Assembly (NCBI RefSeq): GCF_009755225.1
Contig: NZ_WQKZ01000003.1
Coordinates: 868,001-932,000 of the forward strand
Origin: Hymenobacter ginkgonis
GTDB taxonomy: Bacteria > Bacteroidota > Bacteroidia > Cytophagales > Hymenobacteraceae
Direction of reading: 5' to 3'
DNA: 64,000 nucleotides
Shown: positions 53,611-62,851 of the stretch, piece by piece
How the letters are laid out: each line of letters opens with the position of its first letter
Numbering within the stretch: the first letter of the stretch is position 1
Position numbers and translations under genes: made by a program
The notes under the pieces: model-generated
Seen by the model: the letters and a program-made list of their open reading frames with translations, nothing else
What the model was told of the DNA's origin: nothing
Databases searched by the model: none

Positions 53611-55827
53611 ATGCAGCACTACAACGCCTGGCTACGCAGCTCACACCTGGTTTCTTTATTATCCTTATTTGGTAGAAAATCAGGGATTTGCCTAGGTATT
53701 ACGCAAGTGATGCTGCAAGTAGCTGTTGCGCAGCCAGGAGTGGTAGCAGTGCCCGTTATCCCCATCGACCGCCAGGCGCTGGTCGAGCGCCACAAGGTGC
53801 GCGTCACCACTACCGATTCGCTTTCCTCGCTTACCGTGGGCAACGGCCGCTTTGCCTTCACCACCGACTTTACGGGGCTGCAAACCTTCCCGGCGCACTA
53901 CGAAAAAGGTATTCCGCTGGGCACCGAATCGGAGTGGGGCTGGCACCGCTTCCCCAACAAAGCGGGTTACCAATTCACGCAAAGCCTGCGCGAGTACACC
54001 TTCAACGGCCGCCAAGTGCCGTATTCGGTGCAGGTAAAAACGCCTGGCAACAAAGACGCCGTTGACTTTCTGCGCGCCAATCCGCACCGCTTACAGCTGG
54101 GCAATCTAGGCTTTATCATCCTGAAAAAGGACAAGCAGCCAGCTAGCCTGCGCGACATCCACAACATCCGGCAGGAGCTGAATCCGTGGACCGGCGAAAT
54201 TCGCAGCTCCTTTACCGTAGAGGGGGTAGGGGTGGCGGTGGTCACGGCCGGGCACCAGCAGCAAGACGCCGTGGCCGTGCGCATAGAATCGGATTTGCTG
54301 AAGACTGGCCGCCTAAGAGTGGCCCTGCGCTTTCCGTTTCCAACGGCGGGCTGGGCCGATATGGGCACGAATTACGCGCACGCCGACCAGCATCGCTCGG
54401 CCATTGCTGCGCAGCAGCCGGGCCATGCGCTGCTGGCGCATCAGCTCGACACCACCAAGTATTTTGTGGCCCTGGCCTGGAGCGGACCGGCCAAGCTGGC
54501 CGCTGGCCTACCCCACCAATATGTGCTCATGCCCGGCCGCCAAAGTCGGGTATGGGAAGTAAGCTGCCAGTTTGCGCCGCGCAAGGTGGCGGCCGCGCCC
54601 ACCTTCGCCGCTACCCAGGCCAGCAGCCGGCAGCAGTGGCAAGCCTTTTGGCGCAGCGGTGGGGCGGTGGATTTTAGCGGCAGCCTCGACCCGCGCGCTG
54701 CCGAGCTCGAGCGCCGCGTGGTGCTCTCGCAGTACCTCACCAAAATCCACAACACTGGCTCGCAGCCGCCCCAAGAGACTGGCCTGCTGTTTAATAGCTG
54801 GTACGGCCGCCCGCACCTCGAAATGCATTGGTGGCACGCCGCGCACTTTGCGCTGTGGGGCCGCGCCGCGCTACTCGAAAAAAGTCTCACCTGGTATGCC
54901 CGCCCCGACGTGCAGGCCGAGGCGCGCGCCATTGCTCAGCGCCAGGGCTACGCCGGCGTGCGCTGGCAAAAAATGACCGACCCCTGGGGCGCCGAAGGGC
55001 CGTCGTCGGTGGGCGCGTTCTTGCTATGGCAGCAGCCGCACACCATCTACTTTGCCGAGGAATGCTACCGCGCCCGCCCCACGGCGGCCACGCTGCAACT
55101 GTACCAGGCGCGGGTGGCGGCCACGGCCGAATTCATCGCGTCTTACCCCTTCTTTGAGAAGGACAAAGACCGCTACATCCTGGGTAAAGGCGTAATTCCG
55201 GCGCAGGAGCGCTTCAAGGCGGAGGATACTTTCAACCCAACCTTCGAGCTAGTGTACTGGCACTGGGCGCTCGACGTAGCCCAAAAATGGCGCGAGCGCC
55301 TGGGCCAGCCCCGTAACCCGCAGTGGGACGACGTGCTGCACAAACTCGCGGCCTTGCCGCAGGCCAATGGCGTGTACTTGGCCACCGAAAGTGCGCCCGA
55401 TTCCTACACCAATCCTGAGTATAAAACCGACCACCCCTCGGTGCTGGCGGCCTTGGGCATGATGCCCGCCACCGGCCAGCAGGACTCGGCCACCATGCGC
55501 CGCACCTTCGACCTCGTCTGGAAAGAGTGGAGCTGGGACAAAACCTGGGGCTGGGATTTCCCCATGACGGCGATGACGGCCACCCGCCTTGGCCTGCCCG
55601 ACAAGGCTGTGGATGCGCTGCTGATGAAGGTGCGAACCAATACCTACCTGCCCAACGGCCACAACTACCAGGAGGGCCGCCTACCCCTGTACCTGCCCGG
55701 CAACGGGGGGCTGCTCGCGGCCGTGGCCCTCATGTGCGCCGGCTACGACGGCTGCACTACCCCCAACCCGGGCATTCCCAAAACTGGCTGGGTAGTGCGC
55801 TGGGAGGGTTTACAGCGAATGCCTTAG
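53611..55827 (+). CDS. Six-hairpin (alpha/alpha-6 barrel) glycosidase-like protein, family not assigned
   Basis: A 738-residue protein with a hydrophobic N-terminal region (about 13-40) that may be a signal peptide. Residues about 60-360 look like a beta-sandwich N-domain (TVGNGRFAFTTDFTGLQTF). Residues about 380-720 form a helical barrel with WYGRPHLEMHWWHAAHFALW and EDTFNPTFELVYWHWALDVA, which recall GH65/GH95-like enzymes. Acidic residues in EMHW and FELVYWHW are catalytic candidates. It is followed 15 nt later by a GH105 gene, so the pair probably degrades a plant or algal polysaccharide. Confidence 0.7.
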   Translation: MQHYNAWLRSSHLVSLLSLFGRKSGICLGITQVMLQVAVAQPGVVAVPVIPIDRQALVERHKVRVTTTDSLSSLTVGNGRFAFTTDFTGLQTFPAHYEKGIPLGTESEWGWHRFPNKAGYQFTQSLREYTFNGRQVPYSVQVKTPGNKDAVDFLRANPHRLQLGNLGFIILKKDKQPASLRDIHNIRQELNPWTGEIRSSFTVEGVGVAVVTAGHQQQDAVAVRIESDLLKTGRLRVALRFPFPTAGWADMGTNYAHADQHRSAIAAQQPGHALLAHQLDTTKYFVALAWSGPAKLAAGLPHQYVLMPGRQSRVWEVSCQFAPRKVAAAPTFAATQASSRQQWQAFWRSGGAVDFSGSLDPRAAELERRVVLSQYLTKIHNTGSQPPQETGLLFNSWYGRPHLEMHWWHAAHFALWGRAALLEKSLTWYARPDVQAEARAIAQRQGYAGVRWQKMTDPWGAEGPSSVGAFLLWQQPHTIYFAEECYRARPTAATLQLYQARVAATAEFIASYPFFEKDKDRYILGKGVIPAQERFKAEDTFNPTFELVYWHWALDVAQKWRERLGQPRNPQWDDVLHKLAALPQANGVYLATESAPDSYTNPEYKTDHPSVLAALGMMPATGQQDSATMRRTFDLVWKEWSWDKTWGWDFPMTAMTATRLGLPDKAVDALLMKVRTNTYLPNGHNYQEGRLPLYLPGNGGLLAAVALMCAGYDGCTTPNPGIPKTGWVVRWEGLQRMP

Positions 55828-55841
55828 CTGCTTGTATACCA

Positions 55842-57029
55842 ATGAGATATTGCGTTGTTCTTGCGTGTCTTTTTTTAAGCCTGGCCAGCCAGGCCCAGCC
55901 AACTGCCCGGCCGCTGTCGCAGCAAATGGCCGATTCGTTTATGCAATGGTATCCCGACTCGCTGGGGCTGCTGCAAAACAAGGCTGCCCGCTGGGGCTAC
56001 GAGCAGGGCCTCCTGCTGAAGGCCATCGAGCGCGTGTGGCAACGCACGGGCCAGCCTAAATACCTGGCCTATATCGTGCGCACCATCGACTACTCCATTG
56101 GGGCCGATGGCAGCATTCAGCGCTATACCTACCAGGATTTTAGCCTCGATAACATCAACACCGGCCGCACGCTACTTACCCTAATGCAGCAGCCTGGCCT
56201 ACCCCGCCGCGAGCAGTACCGCCAGGCGGCGCGGCAGCTGCATCAGCAGCTAGTGGCGCAGCCCCGCACTCCGGCGGGCGGCTTCTGGCACAAGCAGCGC
56301 TACCCCCAGCAAATGTGGCTCGACGGCCTCTACATGGCCGAGCCCTTCGCAGCCGAGTACAGCGTGCTAACCAACGACGCGGCCGGCCTCGACGACGTAG
56401 CCAAGCAGTTTGCGCTCGTTGAAAAATACCTGCGCGACCCCAAAACCGGCCTCTACTACCACGGCTACGACGACAGCCGCGCCCAACAATGGGCCGACAA
56501 AACCACCGGCCAGTCGCCTAATTTCTGGGGCCGCGGGCTGGGCTGGTACGCCATGGCGCTCGTCGATGTGCTCGACTACCTGCCCAAAAACCACCCCCAG
56601 CGCCCAGCGCTGCTCCAGGACCTCCGGCACCTGGCCCCCGCGCTGGTGCGCTACCAGGACGCTGCTACTGGCGGCTGGTACCAGGTGCTCGACCAGGGCC
56701 AACGCGCAGGCAATTATATCGAAACCTCTGCCTCTTGCATGTTTGTGTACGCGCTGGCCAAAGGGGCGCGCCTGGGCTACCTCGATAAAAAATTTGGCCA
56801 GGTGGCGCGCCGCGGCTACGCCGGCATCGTGCAAAAATTTGTGCAAACCGAGCCCGATGGTACGCTGGCCCTCACCGGTACAGTGGGGGTAGGCGGCCTC
56901 GGCGGCACGCCCTACCGCGACGGCTCCTACGCCTATTACCTCAGCGAACCGCTCAAGAAAAACGATTTCAAGGGGGTAGGGTCGTTCATCATGGCCAGCG
57001 TGGAGGTCGAGATGCTAGCCAAGCCGTGA
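55842..57029 (+). CDS. Glycoside hydrolase family 105 (unsaturated glucuronyl/galacturonyl hydrolase)
   Basis: GH105 enzymes remove unsaturated uronic acids left by polysaccharide lyases, for example in pectin breakdown. The start MRYCVVLACLFLSLASQAQ (55842) gives a clear signal peptide; the longer open frame upstream reads through the previous gene in another frame. The 395-residue protein has FSLDNINTGRTLLTL (about 104-118), MWLDGLYMAEPFAAEYS (about 157-173, with the catalytic Asp region), ANFWGRGLGWYAMAL-like PNFWGRGLGWYAM (about 225-237), and ETSASCMFVYAL (about 293-304). It partners the upstream six-hairpin enzyme. Confidence 0.92.
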   Translation: MRYCVVLACLFLSLASQAQPTARPLSQQMADSFMQWYPDSLGLLQNKAARWGYEQGLLLKAIERVWQRTGQPKYLAYIVRTIDYSIGADGSIQRYTYQDFSLDNINTGRTLLTLMQQPGLPRREQYRQAARQLHQQLVAQPRTPAGGFWHKQRYPQQMWLDGLYMAEPFAAEYSVLTNDAAGLDDVAKQFALVEKYLRDPKTGLYYHGYDDSRAQQWADKTTGQSPNFWGRGLGWYAMALVDVLDYLPKNHPQRPALLQDLRHLAPALVRYQDAATGGWYQVLDQGQRAGNYIETSASCMFVYALAKGARLGYLDKKFGQVARRGYAGIVQKFVQTEPDGTLALTGTVGVGGLGGTPYRDGSYAYYLSEPLKKNDFKGVGSFIMASVEVEMLAKP

Positions 57030-57063
57030 CTCGCATAGGCCAAGCGGCCACGCTATACGCAGG

Positions 57064-58371
57064 CTACTCCGCAGCTGGCAGCACCGTGCCGCGTACCTCG
57101 CCTAGCCCGATGCGTAGCCCATTTTTCTCGGCGTAGCCGCGCAAAATAACCGTGTCGCCATCGCGCAAGAAGCCCAGCTGCAAGTCGTTGGGTAGCAGCA
57201 GGGGCTGGGTGCCGCGCTGCGTTAGCTCCAGCAGTGAGCCGAGCGAGCCGGGGGTAGGGCCGCTGATGGTGCCCGAGGCGTAGAGGTCGCCCGCGTCGAG
57301 CGGGCAGCCGTTGCTGGCGTGGTGGGCCAGCTGCTGGGCCATGCTCCAATACAAGTGCTTCGTGCTGGTGTGGCTGATAACTAGCGGCGCTACCGTGGAG
57401 CCAGCCGGCTGAATCAGCACCTCAAGCTGAATGTCAAAATGCTGGTCGCTTGCGGTTTGCAAGTAGGGTAGGGGCGGTGGCTCCTGCACTGGGCCGGCTA
57501 CCCGGAAGGGCTCCAGCGCATCAAGCGTCACGACCCAGGGCGACACGCTGCTGGCGAAGTTTTTCCCCAAAAACGGCCCCAGCGGTTGGTATTCCCAACT
57601 CTGAATGTCGCGGGCGCTCCAATCGTTGAACAGCAGCAAGCCAAAAATATGGTCTTCGGCTTGGGCAATGGGCACGGCAGTGCCTTGCGCGGTGCCGCGG
57701 CCCACCACAAAGGCCGTTTCCAGCTCAAAGTCAAGCTGCTGGGTAGGGCCAAAAACCGGCGTTTCCTGGCCTGCCGGGCGGTACTGGCCTTGTGGCCGGC
57801 GCACGTCGGTGCCACTCACCACGATGGAATTGGCACGGCCGTGGTAGGCGATGGGCAGGTGCCGCCAGTTGGGCAGCAGCGGCTTATCGGGCCGAAACAT
57901 TGCCCCCACGTTGGTGGCGTGTTCGAGGCTCGAATAGAAATCGACGTAGTTGGTGGGTTTCACTGGGCGCAGCATGGCCACGTCGCGCTGGCGCAGCAGG
58001 CAGGTGCGCACGGCCAGTTCGTTGTCGCGCAGGGTCGGGTTGTCGTGGCGCAGCAGCTCGCTCACGCGCTCGCGCACGGCCCGCCACGCCAGCGGCCCTA
58101 ACCGCAAAAAAGCATTGAGCGAGCGCCGCCGAAACACCTTGGGCAGCGCCGCGCCCAGCGCGGGCACGTCTTCCGCTATGCTATCGAAAAAGCCCAGTTG
58201 CGCGCAGGCGTACAAATCCAAGGCGTAGCCGCCGATGGCCACCGCCACGCGCGGGCCCCACTCGGGCGTTTCCATCACCCCAAACGGCAGATTTTGAATC
58301 GGAAAATCGTCGGTTGGCCGGATGTCAATCCAGGAACGCAGGGTAGGGTCGTTGGCAGGCGAAGCGGGCAT
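57064..58371 (-). CDS. fahA: Fumarylacetoacetase
   Basis: The last enzyme of tyrosine catabolism, splitting fumarylacetoacetate into fumarate and acetoacetate. The 435-residue protein matches FAH in length. Motifs: FPIQNLPFGVMETPEWGPR (about 19-37), DFYSSLEHATNVGAMFRP (about 144-161, catalytic His), PIAYHGRANSIVVSG, DFELETAFVVG and NDWSARDIQSWEY with metal ligands. No other tyrosine-degradation gene is in the window. It is convergent with the GH105 gene with only a short gap. Confidence 0.96.
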   Translation of the reverse strand: MPASPANDPTLRSWIDIRPTDDFPIQNLPFGVMETPEWGPRVAVAIGGYALDLYACAQLGFFDSIAEDVPALGAALPKVFRRRSLNAFLRLGPLAWRAVRERVSELLRHDNPTLRDNELAVRTCLLRQRDVAMLRPVKPTNYVDFYSSLEHATNVGAMFRPDKPLLPNWRHLPIAYHGRANSIVVSGTDVRRPQGQYRPAGQETPVFGPTQQLDFELETAFVVGRGTAQGTAVPIAQAEDHIFGLLLFNDWSARDIQSWEYQPLGPFLGKNFASSVSPWVVTLDALEPFRVAGPVQEPPPLPYLQTASDQHFDIQLEVLIQPAGSTVAPLVISHTSTKHLYWSMAQQLAHHASNGCPLDAGDLYASGTISGPTPGSLGSLLELTQRGTQPLLLPNDLQLGFLRDGDTVILRGYAEKNGLRIGLGEVRGTVLPAAE

Positions 58372-58410
58372 GTATGAAAGTCAGCGCGGGCGTTGGCAGG
58401 TAATAAAAAA

Positions 58411-58510
58411 CGTTTGTCATGCTGAGCTTGCTGAAGCAGCGCGCGTCAGCAGGGTTGCTACCCCCCATTGGCGCACGCGAGCTGCTTCGGCAAGCTCAAT
58501 ATGACAAACG
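58411..58510. repeat. REP-like interrupted palindrome (GTCATGCTGAG family)
   Basis: The 30-nt arms 58411-58440 and 58481-58510 are reverse complements with three mismatches. The left arm reads CGTTTGTCATGCTGAGCTTG in its first 20 nt, and shares GTCATGCTGAG with the element at 11592. It lies between fumarylacetoacetase and the NifU-like gene. Confidence 0.85.
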
Positions 58511-58531
58511 ATAAAGACGCTTTTTAGGAGC

Positions 58532-58765
58532 TTAGCGGGCTTCGACGGCCGTGATTTCGGGCACGGCGCGGCGCACCGAGTCCTCGAGGCCGGCGCGGGT
58601 CATGGGCGACATGGGGCAGGCCCCGCAGGCGCCTTCCCACTCTAGCTTTAGCACGCCGGCGTCCGTGATTTCGGCCACGCGCACGTTGCCGCCATCAGTG
58701 GCCAGGTACGGCCGCAGCGAATCAAGGGCTTGCTCAACACGGGACAAAACAGAATCCATCTTCAA
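58532..58765 (-). CDS. NifU-like C-terminal domain protein (Fe-S scaffold)
   Basis: A 77-residue protein consisting only of the NifU C-terminal domain: LRPYLATDGGNVRVAEITD (17-35) and the metal-binding GACGACPMS (45-53) with the CxxC pair. Such proteins carry and pass on Fe-S clusters. It is downstream of an Mrp/ApbC ATPase gene on the same strand (96 nt), a common pairing for Fe-S delivery. The start could also be the second Met. Confidence 0.92.
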   Translation of the reverse strand: MKMDSVLSRVEQALDSLRPYLATDGGNVRVAEITDAGVLKLEWEGACGACPMSPMTRAGLEDSVRRAVPEITAVEAR

Positions 58766-58861
58766 TCAATTAACAATGAATAGTGGGCAATGAACAGTTT
58801 GGGGCAACGAATGCGCGGCGAGTGGCAAGCAAGTTAGCAGCTACCGGTTTGCCGCGCCTAC

Positions 58862-59974
58862 TTAACTATTCATGGTAACAATAGTGGTTTTGGGTGCCAC
58901 ATTATTACGGATACTTACCTGGCGAGCCAGGCTTTCGGCCAAATCACGAAACGTACCCGCGGCAGCCGAAGTTGCATCGGCCAGCACGGCGGGGCGGCCG
59001 TCGTCGCCGGCTTCGCGCACCGCCTGGATGAGCGGCAACTGGCCCAACAGCGGCACCTCGTGCTTGTCGGCCAGGCGCTGCCCGCCACCTTCACCAAAGA
59101 TAAAGTATTTGTTGTCAGGCAGCTCGGCGGGCGTAAACCACGCCATATTTTCGATAATGCCCAGCACCGGCACGTTGATTTGGGGCTGGCGGAACATCTG
59201 GAGGCCTTTCTGCGCATCCATCAGCGCCACCGGCTGCGGCGTCGTCACGATGATGGCACCGGTCACGGGCACCGTTTGCACCAAGGTAAGGTGAATGTCG
59301 GAGGTGCCGGGCGGCAGGTCGAGCAGCAAGTAGTCAAGCTCGCCCCACTCTACTTCGGTGATGAATTGCTTGAGCGCCGACGAAGCCATCGGCCCGCGCC
59401 ACACAATGGCGTTCTCACTCGGCGCCAAAAAGCCGATGCTCATCAGCTTCACCCCGTATTTAATGATGGGCTGAATTAAATTCTTGCCATTTGGCCCCTG
59501 AAAAACGTGCGGCCGGGCATCCTCCACACCAAACATGGTGGGCATGCTCGGCCCCGAAATATCGGCATCGACCAAGCCCACTTTGGCGCCGGTGGCGGCC
59601 AGCGCCACGGCCAGGTTGGCGGCCACGGTGCTTTTGCCTACCCCCCCTTTGCCCGAGGCCACGGCAATAATATTCTTCACGCCGGGCAGGATGGTGTTGT
59701 TGTTGCGCATGGTCGTCACGCGCGACGTCATCATGATAACTACCTCAGCGTCTTTATCTACCATCGTGTGCACAGCGCGCTCGCAGGCATCGTGGATGAG
59801 CTGCTTGAGCGGGCAGGCGGGGGTAGTGAGCACCACCGTAAACGACACCACGCGGCCTTCGACCTTGATGTCTTCTACCATGTTCAGGGTAATTAAATCC
59901 TGGCCCAGGTCGGGCTCTTCCACGAAGCTCAGGGCGTGGCGGACGGCTTCTATCGTTAGTTCAGGCATATGCAA
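58862..59974 (-). CDS. Mrp/NBP35-family P-loop ATPase (Fe-S carrier)
   Basis: A 370-residue ApbC/Mrp protein. An N-terminal DUF59-like domain (1-95, VRHALSFVEEPDLGQDLITL) precedes the deviant Walker A AVASGKGGVGKSTVAANLAV (about 105-124). Further motifs are VGLVDADISGPSMPTMFG (about 133-150) and LPPGTSDIHLTLVQTVP. The usual C-terminal CxxC cluster motif is not seen; short related proteins with only some of the cysteines exist. It may deliver Fe-S clusters with the NifU-like protein next door. The start may be at 59974 or two codons later. Confidence 0.93.
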   Translation of the reverse strand: MHMPELTIEAVRHALSFVEEPDLGQDLITLNMVEDIKVEGRVVSFTVVLTTPACPLKQLIHDACERAVHTMVDKDAEVVIMMTSRVTTMRNNNTILPGVKNIIAVASGKGGVGKSTVAANLAVALAATGAKVGLVDADISGPSMPTMFGVEDARPHVFQGPNGKNLIQPIIKYGVKLMSIGFLAPSENAIVWRGPMASSALKQFITEVEWGELDYLLLDLPPGTSDIHLTLVQTVPVTGAIIVTTPQPVALMDAQKGLQMFRQPQINVPVLGIIENMAWFTPAELPDNKYFIFGEGGGQRLADKHEVPLLGQLPLIQAVREAGDDGRPAVLADATSAAAGTFRDLAESLARQVSIRNNVAPKTTIVTMNS

Positions 59975-60106
59975 ATGCGCCGCTAGGGGCGTAGCTGCAA
60001 AGATAACCCGGCGCGGGGGGTAGGGGTTTCACAGCCCGTATAGATACATTGCACACCAAGGAAAGAAACCAAAATATTCACACGCTGACAGGACTCATCG
60101 CCACTC

Positions 60107-60661
60107 ATGGATTCTCGAATAAATTCTCAGGTGATAGGTAGTCTTATACAGGATAAGAACTTCTCGAATTGGTGGACGAGTAGTAAATTCCCAATACCAT
60201 TTTTTGATAATCAGGAATTATCCATAACATTCATAGGCTATGAGCCTGGTGAGGATAAAGAATTTCTTATAGAAGCGGATAAAGCACTAGCCAACTTTCT
60301 AGCTCTTGGCAGCACTGATAGAGAAAATATTTCTCATTTAGTTTATAAGAATTGCATGGAATTCTTAAATGCGGTTGATTTCATTGAAGAAGATAAGTCT
60401 TTAAGAGATATAGATGACGAAAATGAAATCTGGGGATTCGTTTGGCCAAGTGATATTTATGTATCAAGAAGGCCATATAGAGAGCCAGATATCTACGTTC
60501 AAATTGCCTGTGAATGCGATTGGGAGCAGGAGCACGGCCTCCAGCTTATTTTTAGACAAGGCAAAAAGATAACGCGTGTAAGTGAACAGGACGGACATCT
60601 AACTGAAGCTGATGCGTATGGTAAAGCAGACGAAGAAGACGAATTATTAGCACAGTTTTGA
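60107..60661 (+). CDS. AT-rich orphan gene, DUF6985-like protein
   Basis: A 184-residue acidic protein with no signal peptide or membrane segment. The stretches EIWGFVWPSDIYVSRR (about 105-120) and ECDWEQEHGLQLIFRQGKKI (about 138-157) resemble the DUF6985 family, small proteins found in polymorphic-toxin immunity and stress loci. Codon use is AT-rich (agatata, aataaattc), unlike every neighbour, so the gene was probably acquired recently. No toxin or partner gene is adjacent. Function is unknown; the immunity idea is speculation. Confidence 0.7.
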   Translation: MDSRINSQVIGSLIQDKNFSNWWTSSKFPIPFFDNQELSITFIGYEPGEDKEFLIEADKALANFLALGSTDRENISHLVYKNCMEFLNAVDFIEEDKSLRDIDDENEIWGFVWPSDIYVSRRPYREPDIYVQIACECDWEQEHGLQLIFRQGKKITRVSEQDGHLTEADAYGKADEEDELLAQF

Positions 60662-60692
60662 ATGCTATAATATGCAATAATTGCGACTGCCC

Positions 60693-60750
60693 TATTCCAT
60701 TAAATAGAAAAGCCATAGCAAATGCTATGGCTTTTCTATTTAATGGAATA
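60693..60750. terminator. 28-bp perfect inverted repeat, bidirectional terminator
   Basis: Arms 60693-60720 and 60723-60750 are exact reverse complements with an AA loop, centred on GAAAAGCCATAGCA. It sits between the convergent AT-rich gene and the GH2 gene, and shares the AT-rich composition of the former. Confidence 0.88.
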
Positions 60751-60760
60751 TCAAGTTGAT

Positions 60761-62617
60761 TTACCCTATCTGCTCAGGCTCCGAGTGTAGCAGGCCTTCG
60801 GGCACGTCTAGCTCACCGCTGTGGAAGCCGATGAGGCCGTTGCGTTCGTCCTCAATATTCGTGGCTTGGGTGTACACGTCGCCCGCGATGGGACGCTTGC
60901 GCAGCTCCTGCTTGAAGGCCCGGATGCTGTTGGTGCGGGCCTCGGCATCGGCGGGGCCGCCGTAGTCGCTAAAGCCGAAACCGCCCCACTCGCTCACGAG
61001 CAGCGGCACCTGGCCGCGGTAGAAAAACGGGTCGCCTACCACCAGCGGGAAGGCGGCCGTGCCCTGCATTTCGCCGCCAATGAGGCGGTCGAGCAGCTCG
61101 CGCCAGCGGCCAAGGTCGGGCGTGTAGAGGTGGGCCGTGAGGATGTCTGACTTCAGGCGGCCGTGATACGAGATGTGGTGCCAGCCATCGTTGTCAATCA
61201 CCAGAAACTGCGGGTGGGCTAGCTGCATAAAGTGGTAAGTATCCACGATATACGCGCGCGTTTCGGGGTTGGTGGCAATGTCTTGGGCGCCCCAGTCCTC
61301 GTTATACAAGCTCCAGATAATGATGCTCGGGTGGGTTTCCATCAGCGTGAGCATGCGCAGCAGCTCGGCGTGGTGGTTTTCGCGGCTGCGGGGGGTAGAG
61401 CTGTGTGGGCTGGGCACTTCTACCCACAGCAACAGGCCCAGCTCGTCGGCCAGGTTGTAAATACGGGGGTCAATGCCGGCGATGTGCACGCGTACTAGGT
61501 TGCAGCCCAGCGCTTTCATGGCGTGCATGTGGCGCTGCATTTCGGCGTAGGTAGCGGTGCCCGGCTGGTAAAGAATGCCGTCGAGGTAAACGGGCTCGTT
61601 GTTGAGGTAAATTTTGCGGCCGCGCGCTTCCACCTTACGCAAACCAAAGCGGGCCTCAATTTGGGCCGTGTAGCCGGTCGCGTCGATGAGCTGGGCTACC
61701 AGGCGGTAGCGATGGGGGTTTTCGGGGCACCACACTTCGGCGCCGGGCACCTCTACTACCAGGCGCTGCTCATGCTGGCCTTCGGTGAGGTAGAGTGGAA
61801 AGTCGGAGCTAGCCAGCGGGACCACACCCGGCTGGGTCACGTCGGCCGGCGAATCTAGCTCAAATACTTGAAGGCGAACCGTATACTGCGCCGGGTCGTG
61901 GATGCGCATAGTCAGGTTGAAGCGCACCAAATGGTCTTCAATTACACTCACTACCCCCACCCGCGAGCGTAGGCGGTTGCGCTCCACGGTTTCGAGCCAC
62001 ACCGAGCGCACGGCCCCAGTGTAGGTTTGGTACCAGATGCCGCCGCGCTTGTACACGTGCGATTCCTGCTTGCCGCGGGTCGTTTCGGCGTCCATCGTAT
62101 CGGCGATGCGCACCGTGAGGCGATTGACGAGGTGCAGGTGCTCTTCGGGTAGCTCGTACGAAAACGAAGTATACTCACCAAAGTGAATTTCTTCGCCCTC
62201 AATAGTTTGCAACAAGTGGCCGTTGAGCCACACCCGCGTTTCATAGCCGCAAGCCCCGAAAGTGAGCTGAAACAGCGAACGCGACTGGGCTTCGGCTACT
62301 TCGGGCAAGGTGAATTCGCGCTCGTACCAGGCCACAATGCGGTCTTGCCAGGCGGGGCCGACGGCGGTGTGCGCCTGGGCCATGTGCTCCTCAATCGAGC
62401 CCGGCCACTGCGCGGTATAGTCGTATTCCTGGCCCAGGGCCCAATCCTGGGCTAGGCCCACGTCGTCGGGGTCGATGGCGAAGCGCCAAGTGCCATCGAG
62501 CAGAAAGTGAGCGCCCGGCCGCAGCACGGCGCGGGGCAGCGAGTTGTCAACTTCTTCGGCGGGGTGGGCTTCGGGGGCGGCCGAAAGGCCGTAGTTAGCG
62601 TGCGTGAGGTCGTCCAT
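60761..62617 (-). CDS. Glycoside hydrolase family 2 protein
   Basis: A 618-residue GH2 enzyme (beta-galactosidase/beta-glucuronidase type). Domains in order: jelly-roll sugar-binding domain (about 30-215, DGTWRFAIDPDDVG), immunoglobulin-like domain (about 216-330), TIM barrel (about 335-610). Catalytic residues are the acid/base Glu in SLYNEDWGAQD (about 434-444) and the nucleophile Glu in LLVSEWGGFGFSDYG (about 564-578). There is no signal peptide, so it acts in the cytoplasm. It starts with MDDLTHANYGLSAAP. The sugar is not predictable, and no sugar uptake gene is adjacent. Confidence 0.92.
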   Translation of the reverse strand: MDDLTHANYGLSAAPEAHPAEEVDNSLPRAVLRPGAHFLLDGTWRFAIDPDDVGLAQDWALGQEYDYTAQWPGSIEEHMAQAHTAVGPAWQDRIVAWYEREFTLPEVAEAQSRSLFQLTFGACGYETRVWLNGHLLQTIEGEEIHFGEYTSFSYELPEEHLHLVNRLTVRIADTMDAETTRGKQESHVYKRGGIWYQTYTGAVRSVWLETVERNRLRSRVGVVSVIEDHLVRFNLTMRIHDPAQYTVRLQVFELDSPADVTQPGVVPLASSDFPLYLTEGQHEQRLVVEVPGAEVWCPENPHRYRLVAQLIDATGYTAQIEARFGLRKVEARGRKIYLNNEPVYLDGILYQPGTATYAEMQRHMHAMKALGCNLVRVHIAGIDPRIYNLADELGLLLWVEVPSPHSSTPRSRENHHAELLRMLTLMETHPSIIIWSLYNEDWGAQDIATNPETRAYIVDTYHFMQLAHPQFLVIDNDGWHHISYHGRLKSDILTAHLYTPDLGRWRELLDRLIGGEMQGTAAFPLVVGDPFFYRGQVPLLVSEWGGFGFSDYGGPADAEARTNSIRAFKQELRKRPIAGDVYTQATNIEDERNGLIGFHSGELDVPEGLLHSEPEQIG

Positions 62618-62851
62618 GGGGGTAAGCTAACGGTAGAACGCGAAAAGCAGTATTACAGAGTGAGAGCAATAGCCGGGCCAACGGGCCAGGAAACGGGCGC
62701 AAGTAAAAGCCCATCAGTTGTACGCCGGCCATTTTATAATAGCTGAATGAAATAACAACTACCCGAAGGCTGAGGGTGGGCAAGCTTCGCCACGGGCTAG
62801 GCCGAGGCGCTGCCCAGGGGGCAAACTTGGCCGAGCTTTTACCTTTACGCC

